Assembly (NCBI GenBank): GCA_002385735.1
Contig: DGEB01000047.1
Location: 1 to 22,537 of the forward strand
From: Peptococcaceae bacterium UBA3937
Lineage (GTDB): Bacteria > Bacillota > Peptococcia > DRI-13 > DTU073
Reading direction: 5' to 3'
DNA: 22,537 nt
Of the stretch, positions 1 to 6,575 are shown in pieces. The stretch's first letter is position 1. Every line of letters begins with the position of its first letter. The translations under genes were made by a program, and so were the position numbers. Under the pieces are notes generated by a model. It was not told where the DNA came from, did no database searches, and worked only from the letters and a program-made list of their open reading frames with translations.

Positions 1-1
1 T

Positions 2-43
2 TGTAGCACCTCGGTTTTGACTTTTGTCAAAAGAGGTGCTACA
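2..43. repeat. Long inverted repeat / hairpin at left edge
   Basis: An 11-bp perfect outer stem (2-12 with 33-43, TGTAGCACCTC / GAGGTGCTACA) is followed, after a 2-nt GG bulge, by a 7-bp inner stem (15-21 with 26-32, TTTTGAC / GTCAAAA) and a TTTT loop. The T-run after it is short (TTT then ATC), so it is at best a modest terminator of a gene lying to the left of the window. It could equally be a DNA operator, because a promoter-like pair sits inside it. Confidence 0.7.
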
Positions 44-45
44 TT
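17..45 (+). promoter_or_regulatory. Candidate sigma-A promoter for the glycosylase-cca pair
   Basis: TTGACT at 17-22 and TACATT at 40-45 are 17 bp apart, which is the ideal spacing. Both elements lie within the inverted repeat at 2-43. Transcription would begin near 52, leaving a short leader before the ribosome binding site at 70-74. The -10 matches the consensus only moderately. Confidence 0.35.
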
Positions 46-85
46 TATCAAAAAAGGAACGGGTTGGACGGAGGTTTTGGACAGA

Positions 86-805
86 ATGGGCGGAATGGCA
101 GCAAGGCAAAATGATCAGGCCGAGATAAAGCAAAAAGTTACTTGCAAGCGGGAAACCTTTGAGGATCTGATGGACGTCTATCAGCTTCTTTTAGAAGCTT
201 ATGGACCCCGCCACTGGTGGCCGGCCGAGACTCCCTTCGAAATGATGGTGGGGGCTATCTTGACGCAAAATACCACTTGGGTGAATGTTGAAAAGGCTAT
301 TCGGAATATGGGCAAGCGGTTAACGTCGGACTATATTGCGGCTGCGCCCCTGGAAGAGCTGGGAGAATTAATCCGCTCCAGCGGTTACTTTCGCCAAAAG
401 GCCCAGCGGCTGAAAAACCTAACCGAATGGTATGCCCAATATACTTATGATATCGAAAAAGCCAGGGCCAGAAAGGGCGAAGCGTTACGGGCGGAACTAC
501 TGGCCATCAAAGGGATCGGGCCGGAAACCGCCGATTCCATCCTGCTTTATGCGCTGGATAAGCTGTTTTTTGTAATCGATGCCTATACGAGACGTATTTT
601 AGAGCGCCTTGGGTATACTTTACCTCAGACCTATGATGAATTGCGTATGGTCATTGAACAAAATATCCTGGCGGATTTAACGGTTTATCAGGAATTTCAC
701 GCCTTGTTGGTGGAACATGCCAAGCGGCATTGCACGAAAGAACCCCGTTGTTGCGCTTGCCCGGTGGAAGGGATTTGTTGGTACAGGCAAGGAAAAGTAA
801 CGTAA
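86..805 (+). CDS. HhH-GPD family DNA glycosylase with [4Fe-4S] cluster (MagIII / endonuclease III-like)
   Basis: Base-excision repair glycosylase of the endonuclease III superfamily, closest in style to COG2231 (3-methyladenine glycosylase type). The N-terminal half carries the family pattern PFEMMVGAILTQNTTW. The helix-hairpin-helix IKGIGPETAD is followed by VIDAYTRRI, whose Asp is the expected catalytic residue. The Lys that makes endonuclease III a bifunctional glycosylase/lyase is replaced by Glu in GIGPETAD, so a monofunctional enzyme is likely. Four cysteines near the C-terminus (C-x5-C-x2-C-x5-C, one residue tighter than usual) should hold an iron-sulfur cluster. I chose ATG 86 (239 aa) because CGGAGG at 69-74 lies 11 nt before it. 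An in-frame TTG at 17 has no ribosome binding site and falls inside the hairpin; ATG 95 is another option. It sits 21 nt upstream of cca, probably in one transcript. Confidence 0.85.
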   Translation: MGGMAARQNDQAEIKQKVTCKRETFEDLMDVYQLLLEAYGPRHWWPAETPFEMMVGAILTQNTTWVNVEKAIRNMGKRLTSDYIAAAPLEELGELIRSSGYFRQKAQRLKNLTEWYAQYTYDIEKARARKGEALRAELLAIKGIGPETADSILLYALDKLFFVIDAYTRRILERLGYTLPQTYDELRMVIEQNILADLTVYQEFHALLVEHAKRHCTKEPRCCACPVEGICWYRQGKVT

Positions 806-826
806 AGGAATAGGGAAGGAAAAGCG

Positions 827-2278
827 ATGAAAAACGCGGTAAATGATGTAACTACGGCAAAGGAAACCAATAGGACAGACCTGGTAAAAACGGTCACAAG
901 AAGCGAGTGGAAAATCGATCCGGGGGCCGAAGCAATCATCGGGGAACTGGAGAAGCATGGACACGAAGCTTATCTGGTGGGCGGTTGCGTGCGTGATTTG
1001 TGCCTTGGCCGGACTCCTCAGGATTGGGACATTGCCACTTCCGCCCTGCCCGAATATGTGCAGCAAATCTTTCCCCGGACGGTGGCTACCGGTTTGCGCC
1101 ACGGGACCGTGACGGTGCTTTTAGAGAGCGCTCAGGGCTTAAAGCATTATGAAGTAACCACCTACCGGATGGACGGAGAATACCTGGATGGGCGCCGGCC
1201 GGTACAGGTCACCTTTGGGGTTTCCCTGGAAGAAGACCTGCGGCGCCGGGATTTTACCATCAATGCGATGGCTTTTAATCCCCGGACCGGTTTAAAGGAT
1301 TTCTTCGGCGGCCGGGAGGATTTACATGACAAGCTGATCCGGGCGGTGGGCGACCCCGAACAGCGTTTTGCAGAAGATGCCCTTCGTATGCTACGGGCGG
1401 TCCGCTTTGCAAGTCAGTTAGGCTACGACATTGCAAGGGGAACCGAGCAAGCCATTGTGGTCAAAAGCCATTTGCTGGCGAGAATCAGCAAGGAGCGGAT
1501 CAGAGACGAGCTGATGAAAATCCTCCTTTCCGTTCATCCGGCAAAAATCCGGGATTTGAGCAGGCTGGGTTTAATGAAATACATCATCCCCGAGTTGGAA
1601 CTGGGCATTGGTTTTGAGCAACAGAATAGGCATCATGACAAGACGGTGTATGACCATACCATCGTGGTAATTGAAAACACGCCTCCTGATCCGGCGTTGC
1701 GGCTTGCGGCTTTGTTCCATGACATTGGGAAGCCGGTAAGCTTCAGTATGGACAAACACGGGGAAGGGCATTTTTATGGGCACCAGATGGTGGGGGAAAA
1801 GATGACCCGGGAGATTATGGAGCGGCTGAAGTTTGACCGGGCCACCATCCAAAAGGTGTGTATTTTGGTTCGTTATCATATGACCCGTTTTGAGCGGTTG
1901 AACGAAAAAGGGGTGAAGAAACTAATTAACCGGGTAGGCCGGGAGAATCTCAATCAGTTGTTCATCCTGCAGATTGCGGATATTTTGGGCAGTAGGTCCC
2001 CCCAAGACGAAGATTTTCGAGGAATCATGGACTTGCAGTTGAAAATCGAAAAAATCCTCAACGAGAAACAACCTTTAACCGTCAAGGATTTGGCGATTAA
2101 CGGGGACGAATTAATCGCGCTGGGGATGAAGCCCGGCGTTAAACTAGGGCAGACTTTAAAATGGCTGCTGGAGAAGGTTTGGGAAGATCCTTCCCTGAAC
2201 ACGAAAGAAAAGTTAATCCAGGAAGTAAAAAAAAGATATCGTTTAAAGAGTGAGCAGAAGCCGGGGGAAAACATCTAG
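827..2278 (+). CDS. cca: CCA-adding tRNA nucleotidyltransferase with HD domain
   Basis: Class II nucleotidyltransferase that builds or repairs the 3' CCA end of tRNAs using CTP and ATP. The catalytic head is clear: VGGCVRD (about residues 48-54) followed by PQDWDIATSA, where DWD supplies the two metal-binding aspartates. RRRDFTINAMAFNP and EDALRMLRAVRFASQLGY are the conserved substrate-binding segments of the family. An HD phosphohydrolase domain follows, with FHDIGKP near residue 297 and other His/Asp residues downstream (GHQMVGE, RYHMTRF). The 483-aa length is normal for bacterial CCA enzymes with an HD domain. ATG 827 is preceded by the purine-rich GGGAAGG. It follows the DNA glycosylase gene by 21 nt and is probably co-transcribed with it. 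The alternative name poly(A) polymerase (pcnB) is less likely in a Firmicute. Confidence 0.95.
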   Translation: MKNAVNDVTTAKETNRTDLVKTVTRSEWKIDPGAEAIIGELEKHGHEAYLVGGCVRDLCLGRTPQDWDIATSALPEYVQQIFPRTVATGLRHGTVTVLLESAQGLKHYEVTTYRMDGEYLDGRRPVQVTFGVSLEEDLRRRDFTINAMAFNPRTGLKDFFGGREDLHDKLIRAVGDPEQRFAEDALRMLRAVRFASQLGYDIARGTEQAIVVKSHLLARISKERIRDELMKILLSVHPAKIRDLSRLGLMKYIIPELELGIGFEQQNRHHDKTVYDHTIVVIENTPPDPALRLAALFHDIGKPVSFSMDKHGEGHFYGHQMVGEKMTREIMERLKFDRATIQKVCILVRYHMTRFERLNEKGVKKLINRVGRENLNQLFILQIADILGSRSPQDEDFRGIMDLQLKIEKILNEKQPLTVKDLAINGDELIALGMKPGVKLGQTLKWLLEKVWEDPSLNTKEKLIQEVKKRYRLKSEQKPGENI

Positions 2279-2385
2279 CAACATATGGTGGCGAAGGGAA
2301 CTTTTCTCGCCTGGAAGCGTCAGTAAAAACAAGATAAAGGCTCTGGGGCAAAAAATGATGCCAAGCTGAGAATGGAGGAATGAGC

Positions 2386-4758
2386 GTGAGGATGAACGGA
2401 CAGGGAAAGACGAAGCGGCTTACGTCGTGGTTTTTGCTTACCGCTTTTTTGTTTTCCTTTTCACCGGGCACCGCGATGGCGGGAGAAGGGGAAAATGGGG
2501 CCGGTGGTGACGGGAGTGTCCCGGCCGTGGCTGCGGACGGCGTAAGGCTGTTCGGGAGAGGAGAACTGGTTCCGCTTGTGGATTACGGTACGGTGAAAGT
2601 GCCACCGGATGGGGTATCCGATGGAAAAGGTAGTCCGACCAACACCAAGGTTTCCCTGGAGGAAGCCGTGAAAATTGTGAAAGGGGTCTTTGTGATCCCT
2701 CAGGAATTTACGAAGTTTACTTCGGGATACAGCCAGGAAGAGAACAAGCAGGTATGGCAATTATCATGGAATGCGGAAAAAGAACCTCACGGCAGTTTGA
2801 ACGCGAGGGTGGATGGCGAGACGGGGGAAATCCTCGAGATGAATCTATGGCAGGCCTCGCCGGGAAGAAAACCGCAAGGCAGACTGCCGGCTCTTTCCCG
2901 GGCCGAAGCCGTGCAAAAAGCGGAGCAGTTGGTAAAACAGTTGCAGCCCCAGCGGTGGAGCCAGTTAAAGCTTGAGGAGATGCAGGGCGAGTTATTACCC
3001 TTAATGTCCTGGAGTGGGACCAATTATCAGATTAAATGGGTGCGGCAGGTGCAAGGGGTGCCTTTCCCACAGGATGGGGTTACGGTACAGGTGGATAGCC
3101 AAAGCGGAACCATAATGGGGTATTCTTTCCGGTGGACCGATGCCGAATTCCCCGATGCTTCCAAGGCTATTGCTTCGGAAAAGGCTCGTCAAATCTGGAA
3201 GGAAGGTATGCTGGAGCTCCAATACTTCCGGGCCTATTCCGCAGACCCGGCCAAGCCGAAACCGGTGCAACTGGTGTATCGTTTAACCCACCCTTCGGAG
3301 GGTGTGATTGATGCCCTTACCGGAAAACCTCTGGAAAAAGCCTATACTATATTCCGGGACGAAGGAATGGAAGTTAAGGTTCTACTAAGCAAGGAGGTCG
3401 AACGCGGGGTGGAGCTTACTCCGCAGGAATTAGACGAGGTCATGAAAGCCGGCAAGGTGATCCCGCAGGAAAAAGCGGAAGCGGTTGTGCGGCAGTGGGT
3501 TACGATTCCGGCCCATGTTTCCCTGGAAGGAGTTCATTTGAGTCGGGAGGATTGGCGGGCGCCCGGCGCGCGCACCTGGAATTTTAGTTGGCGCTACACC
3601 GGCGAAAAAGAATTGGCGGAAGATGCGATACGCTGGATAAGCGCCGCTGTTGACGCGGAAAGCGGCATCTTGCTCAGTTTCAGCATTGATAAGACTGGGG
3701 TACGGCCGGACCAAAGCGACTCGTCCAGGAAGCAGCAGTTGAGCGTGGCGGAGGCCCAGAAGAAAGCGGAAGCCTTTTTAAGCAAGATCCAGCCGCAATT
3801 ATTCCAGCAGGTGAAGCTGGTCAAAAAGCCAACTTCGGATGTCCGGCCCTTGGAAAAAACGATTGTCCTGCCGCCGGATTTGCCCTCTCAAAGCTTTGAA
3901 TATCAACGGCTGGTCAATGGGGTGGTCTATCCCGACAACGGGATGACGGTTTCCGTAGATTTACATACGGGCGATATCCAGTCTTACCGGTTTAAATGGA
4001 GCGCGTTGGCTTTTCCATCGCTGGAAGGCATTCTGGAGAGGGAGGCCGTCGCCGATTATTACCTGGCGCGGCAACCGCTTACGCTGCAGTATGTTCAGGA
4101 AAACTGGGCTGCTGATGCGGGAGCCAGGAAGGAAATCAAGCTGGTTTATGCCCCGCTTCCGGCTGCCGGCCAACAGGCGGAAGCCATGACCGATGCCCGG
4201 ACCGGAGCGCCTTTGGACTCGCAGGGCGAAAACCTTTCCAAGCAGCCGCAGCCCTACCAATTTTCCGATATCGCGGGTCATTGGGCTGAAAAAGAAATTG
4301 CCCTGTTAGGTCAGGCCGGCCTTTTTGGAGAATACGGCGTGCAATTTCACCCCAACGAACCGGTAAAAATAGTCCAGCTCTTACGGGCCATGTTGGCGCT
4401 AGAACGGGGAGCGACCGGGGTTGCTTCCTTAAGCGATGAGGAGGTAATGGAACAGGCGAAGCAACAGGGCTGGTTAAAGGAAGATCTGAAAGCGGAGGCT
4501 CAAATCAATCGCTTGCAATTATCCTGCCTGGTGATTCGTTTTCTGGGCTTAGAGAGCGCCGCGCAAATCGAGGGGATTTATCAGGCGCCCTTTAAGGACT
4601 TCAAGAAAACTCCTCCGGCTGAACAGGGCTATGTGGCTCTTTCCTGGGGATTGGGGATTTTGAGGGGAGAGCAAGGCTCCTTTGGCGGCGCCCAAACCGT
4701 ATCAAGGGCGCAGGCGGCCGTAGCGCTGGTCCGGATGCTGAAGGTGGAGATAAAATAG
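2386..4758 (+). CDS. Secreted protein with duplicated YcdB/YcdC-like units and C-terminal SLH-like region
   Basis: Large exported protein (790 aa) of unknown function. A signal peptide is visible (basic start, hydrophobic WFLLTAFLFSFSP, then TAMA-GEG as the likely cleavage site). The body has two copies of a roughly 275-residue pair of modules that resemble the PepSY-like YcdB/YcdC family. In each pair, a first module with an SLEEA or QEKAEA start is followed by a second starting RAEAVQKAEQL or SVAEAQKKAEAF. The second ends in a shared pattern (VNGV/VQGV, P-DNG or P-QDG, V-V--D---G-I--Y-F-W). From about residue 625, FSDIAGHWAEKEIALLGQAG is a good S-layer homology start, followed by a weaker second and third repeat, suggesting attachment to cell-wall polymers. 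GTG 2386 is preferred because GGAGG at 2374-2378 lies 7 nt away, whereas ATG 2380 is only 1 nt from it. A strong terminator follows. Confidence 0.8.
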   Translation: MRMNGQGKTKRLTSWFLLTAFLFSFSPGTAMAGEGENGAGGDGSVPAVAADGVRLFGRGELVPLVDYGTVKVPPDGVSDGKGSPTNTKVSLEEAVKIVKGVFVIPQEFTKFTSGYSQEENKQVWQLSWNAEKEPHGSLNARVDGETGEILEMNLWQASPGRKPQGRLPALSRAEAVQKAEQLVKQLQPQRWSQLKLEEMQGELLPLMSWSGTNYQIKWVRQVQGVPFPQDGVTVQVDSQSGTIMGYSFRWTDAEFPDASKAIASEKARQIWKEGMLELQYFRAYSADPAKPKPVQLVYRLTHPSEGVIDALTGKPLEKAYTIFRDEGMEVKVLLSKEVERGVELTPQELDEVMKAGKVIPQEKAEAVVRQWVTIPAHVSLEGVHLSREDWRAPGARTWNFSWRYTGEKELAEDAIRWISAAVDAESGILLSFSIDKTGVRPDQSDSSRKQQLSVAEAQKKAEAFLSKIQPQLFQQVKLVKKPTSDVRPLEKTIVLPPDLPSQSFEYQRLVNGVVYPDNGMTVSVDLHTGDIQSYRFKWSALAFPSLEGILEREAVADYYLARQPLTLQYVQENWAADAGARKEIKLVYAPLPAAGQQAEAMTDARTGAPLDSQGENLSKQPQPYQFSDIAGHWAEKEIALLGQAGLFGEYGVQFHPNEPVKIVQLLRAMLALERGATGVASLSDEEVMEQAKQQGWLKEDLKAEAQINRLQLSCLVIRFLGLESAAQIEGIYQAPFKDFKKTPPAEQGYVALSWGLGILRGEQGSFGGAQTVSRAQAAVALVRMLKVEIK

Positions 4759-4795
4759 GGTTTTGGGGGCAGAACTGGAGGAGAATATAGAAATA

Positions 4796-4827
4796 CGCCG
4801 GCACGGTGGTGTGCCGGCGACATTTTT
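4796..4827 (+). terminator. Intrinsic terminator after the SLH-like protein gene
   Basis: Perfect 9-bp GC-rich stem, CGCCGGCAC (4796-4804) with GTGCCGGCG (4811-4819), 6-nt loop, then ACATTTTTT. It lies 37 nt past the stop codon. On the minus strand it may also stop the converging gene that ends at 4859. Confidence 0.85.
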
Positions 4828-4858
4828 TGGGCGGTTGATTAATTATTTCATCGTTTAT

Positions 4859-5335
4859 CTAGTAGCCGTTAAAAAAGCCGGGGAACAACAAGAGGATTAA
4901 GATGATCAGGAAGAGAATCCCGAATCCTCTGCCGAAGCCAAAGCCTATTCCACAGCCAAATTGGGACTGAGTATAGGGGGCGGTTTCCTTGGCTTCACCT
5001 TTTTGAAAGCCCAGGCCGGGGCAAGAACCGAAACCACAACCCGGCCCAAATCCGGGATTGCACCCGGGGCCACACCCGGGACCACAACCGGGACCGAACC
5101 CGGGACAAGAACCTGGACCGAATCCGGACCAAGGGCTCGGGGTAAAACCGGAGCCGGGGCTTACGGGATAAGCCGGGCCAAACCCCGGACAGGGGCATGA
5201 ATCATAACCGGGGCCAAAACCGGAATAAAAGCCGGGGTTGCCACCCGGACCACAACCGGGACAAGAACCGGAGCCGTAATCCGGGCTGGCGGGGAAGCCG
5301 GCTCCATACTGCTCAGAACTGTTATTTTCGACCAT
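4859..5335 (-). CDS. Gly/Pro/Cys-rich protein with hydrophobic C-terminal tail, probably spore-associated
   Basis: A 158-aa low-complexity protein made of GFGPG, GPGCGPGC and SCPG repeats with many cysteines, ending in one hydrophobic segment (LFLIILILLLFPG) and a short NGY tail. I do not recognise a named family. The architecture recalls small YjcZ-like sporulation proteins, which have Gly/Tyr-rich starts and one terminal membrane segment, but the sequence is different. The gene is real: AAAGGAGG sits just before ATG 5335. The neighbouring 55-aa gene at 5499-5666 encodes a paralogue with the same 13-residue hydrophobic core. A candidate sigma-K promoter lies upstream. I infer a coat or cortex-associated, membrane-anchored, cysteine cross-linkable protein; no biochemical function can be read from it. 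Confidence 0.75.
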   Translation of the reverse strand: MVENNSSEQYGAGFPASPDYGSGSCPGCGPGGNPGFYSGFGPGYDSCPCPGFGPAYPVSPGSGFTPSPWSGFGPGSCPGFGPGCGPGCGPGCNPGFGPGCGFGSCPGLGFQKGEAKETAPYTQSQFGCGIGFGFGRGFGILFLIILILLLFPGFFNGY

Positions 5336-5400
5336 AGAAGTTCCTCCTTTATTTAAAAAAATTGATATTGCTTGGGTAAGGTGGAAATAGGGACCCGTTG

Positions 5401-5428
5401 TATTTTATGACCTTTGTCCCGAAAAGGT
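5401..5428 (-). promoter_or_regulatory. Candidate sigma-K promoter of the 158-aa Gly/Pro/Cys protein
   Basis: Read on the minus strand, AC (5428-5427), 17 nt, then CATAAAATA (5409-5401), fit the sigma-K pattern AC-N16/17-CATAnnnTA. It lies about 65 nt before the start codon. The neighbouring paralogue has the same arrangement with the same 17-nt spacer, which strengthens the call. Confidence 0.45.
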
Positions 5429-5437
5429 GATGACGGG

Positions 5438-5482
5438 AAAAAAGGAGTGCCTGGAAGTGTTTATACTGGCTTCGAGGCACTC
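5438..5482 (-). terminator. Intrinsic terminator of the 55-aa gene
   Basis: On the minus strand, GAGTGCCT (5482-5475) pairs with AGGCACTC (5452-5445), with an inner GAAG/CTTC pairing across one mismatch, followed by CC and a run of six T. It separates the 55-aa gene from its larger paralogue downstream, so the two are separate transcripts. Confidence 0.75.
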
Positions 5483-5498
5483 TTTGCGAGGGATTATT

Positions 5499-5666
5499 TT
5501 AATAAAAACCACCAAATAAGCCCGGGAACAACAAGAGAATCAGGATAATCAAAAATAAAGTGGCAAAACCTGGACCAAAACCTGGACCAAAACCTGGACA
5601 ACCAGATCCAGCTCCTGGACAAAAACCAAAACCGCAACCGGGATCTGGTTTTGCAACTTCTGCCAT
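5499..5666 (-). CDS. Small Gly/Pro/Cys-rich protein with hydrophobic tail (55 aa), paralogue of the neighbour
   Basis: Small gene below common length cut-offs. It encodes MAEVAKPDPGCGFGFCPG, then PGFGPG repeats, then the hydrophobic segment LFLIILILLLFPG and the end LFGGFY. AAGGAGG at 5680-5674 lies 7 nt before ATG 5666. The hydrophobic core is identical over 13 residues to that of the 158-aa protein at 4859-5335 and both keep GFGPG repeats, so the two are tandem paralogues of very different length. It has its own candidate sigma-K promoter (5720-5747) and its own terminator. Probably a sporulation-specific membrane-anchored small protein; function unknown. Confidence 0.8.
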   Translation of the reverse strand: MAEVAKPDPGCGFGFCPGAGSGCPGFGPGFGPGFATLFLIILILLLFPGLFGGFY

Positions 5667-5719
5667 GCCAACCCCTCCTTAATAATTTGTTTTGGAGTGT
5701 TAAATCACTCTGCGTACTC

Positions 5720-5747
5720 TATTCTATGAACGGACTGAAAAAGTTGT
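5720..5747 (-). promoter_or_regulatory. Candidate sigma-K promoter of the 55-aa gene
   Basis: On the minus strand, AC (5747-5746), 17 nt, then CATAGAATA (5728-5720), match AC-N16/17-CATAnnnTA, about 53 nt before ATG 5666. It has the same geometry as the promoter candidate of the larger paralogue. Confidence 0.45.
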
Positions 5748-5763
5748 GCAAGCCTGGCTATAT

Positions 5764-6159
5764 TTAATCATCCTCCTCCTCGTTGTGCTGACGGCAGTGG
5801 ACCGCTTCGCCGGTTAAGCCGCTGTAATAATGAAGATGCTGGTCGTTGAAGGTAGTCTGTCCTTCCATGCGGTGACGGTGACTTCCCCCTACGCCGGCTA
5901 CAGCAGGCCCGGTATAGCCGCGAAAATAATGGACGTGACTATCATCTAAGGTTGTGGTTCCTTCATAGTAATGAAGATGACAATCTAATCCACCAACGGC
6001 AGGGGCGGTCCTCCCTTGTACCTGGTGGCGGTGTTCATCATTGACGGTGGTGGGAATGTTATATTCATGGATATGGACATTGTCCGGGGTCTCATATCCG
6101 GAAAAAGCGGATAGATCATGGACATGGCTTTCACCATCGGGATTGTACATTTCTGACAT
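5764..6159 (-). CDS. ymaF: YmaF family histidine-repeat protein
   Basis: A 131-aa protein with at least seven H-x-H motifs (SHVHDL, VHIHEY, EHRHQV, CHLHYY, SHVHYF, SHRHRM, QHLHYY) spaced along the chain and alternating with G-x-T/G-x-TG turns, the pattern of the YmaF family known from Bacillus. The function is not established; the regularly spaced histidines suggest metal binding. The C-terminus is acidic (EEEDD). ATG 6159 is chosen because AAAGGAG at 6177-6171 lies 11 nt upstream. A longer reading from 6282 adds 41 residues that lack the repeat pattern and a ribosome binding site. It is divergent from feoAB (153 nt between starts), which would suit a metal-linked role, but the neighbours on its own strand look sporulation-related. 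Confidence 0.8.
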   Translation of the reverse strand: MSEMYNPDGESHVHDLSAFSGYETPDNVHIHEYNIPTTVNDEHRHQVQGRTAPAVGGLDCHLHYYEGTTTLDDSHVHYFRGYTGPAVAGVGGSHRHRMEGQTTFNDQHLHYYSGLTGEAVHCRQHNEEEDD

Positions 6160-6311
6160 AATTGCCTTCACTCCTTTCTTTTCCCATAATATATGCATAT
6201 GCGTAAGAACGCCATTTTGCCAATGAATTCTTGTTGTAACATCGTCCCAGTTCAGGTCATATATTAGGCAAGAGAAACACACAGGTTAAAGACATCTGGA
6301 GGGGATAAGGG

Positions 6312-6563
6312 ATGAGGAGCAACAGTTGTCATAGTTTTATCTCTTTAGATCGTTTGCCGATTGGCCGGATGGGACGGGTTAAAGCTCTAACGGCTAAAGA
6401 GCAAAGTCGCAGAAGAATGCTTGATTTAGGATTAATCAATGATACGGTGGTGGAGGCGCTTCGCCAAAGTCCTTCCGGGGATCCGGTAGCTTATCAAATC
6501 AGGGGCGCGGTGATCGCTCTGCGGTCGGAGGAAGCGGCACAAATTCTGGTAGAACTTGTCTAA
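6312..6563 (+). CDS. feoA: FeoA family ferrous iron transport accessory protein
   Basis: Small 83-aa SH3-like protein that works with the FeoB iron channel at the membrane. Family features are the opening PIGRMGRVKAL, the helix SRRRMLDLGLINDTVVEALRQSPSGDPVAYQIRGAVIALRSEEAAQILV, and the overall length. GGAGGGG ends 7 nt before ATG 6312. The gene ends 12 nt before feoB, so the two form an operon. No FeoC gene follows. I could not find a convincing Fur box in the 152 bp upstream; a weak TTGTAA-N17-TCATAT pair (6234-6262) could be the promoter. Confidence 0.92.
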   Translation: MRSNSCHSFISLDRLPIGRMGRVKALTAKEQSRRRMLDLGLINDTVVEALRQSPSGDPVAYQIRGAVIALRSEEAAQILVELV

Positions 6564-6575
6564 GGGGAGAGAAAA

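Noticed and set aside
4961..5200. Plus-strand open frame rich in Thr/Gly/Arg opposite the Gly/Pro/Cys gene
   Set aside because: It is the complement of a repetitive coding region, has no ribosome binding site, and the minus-strand gene explains it.
6180..6200. CATATATTA as a sigma-K -10 for ymaF
   Set aside because: No AC 16-17 nt upstream, and the site overlaps an AT-rich palindrome that can produce such matches by chance.
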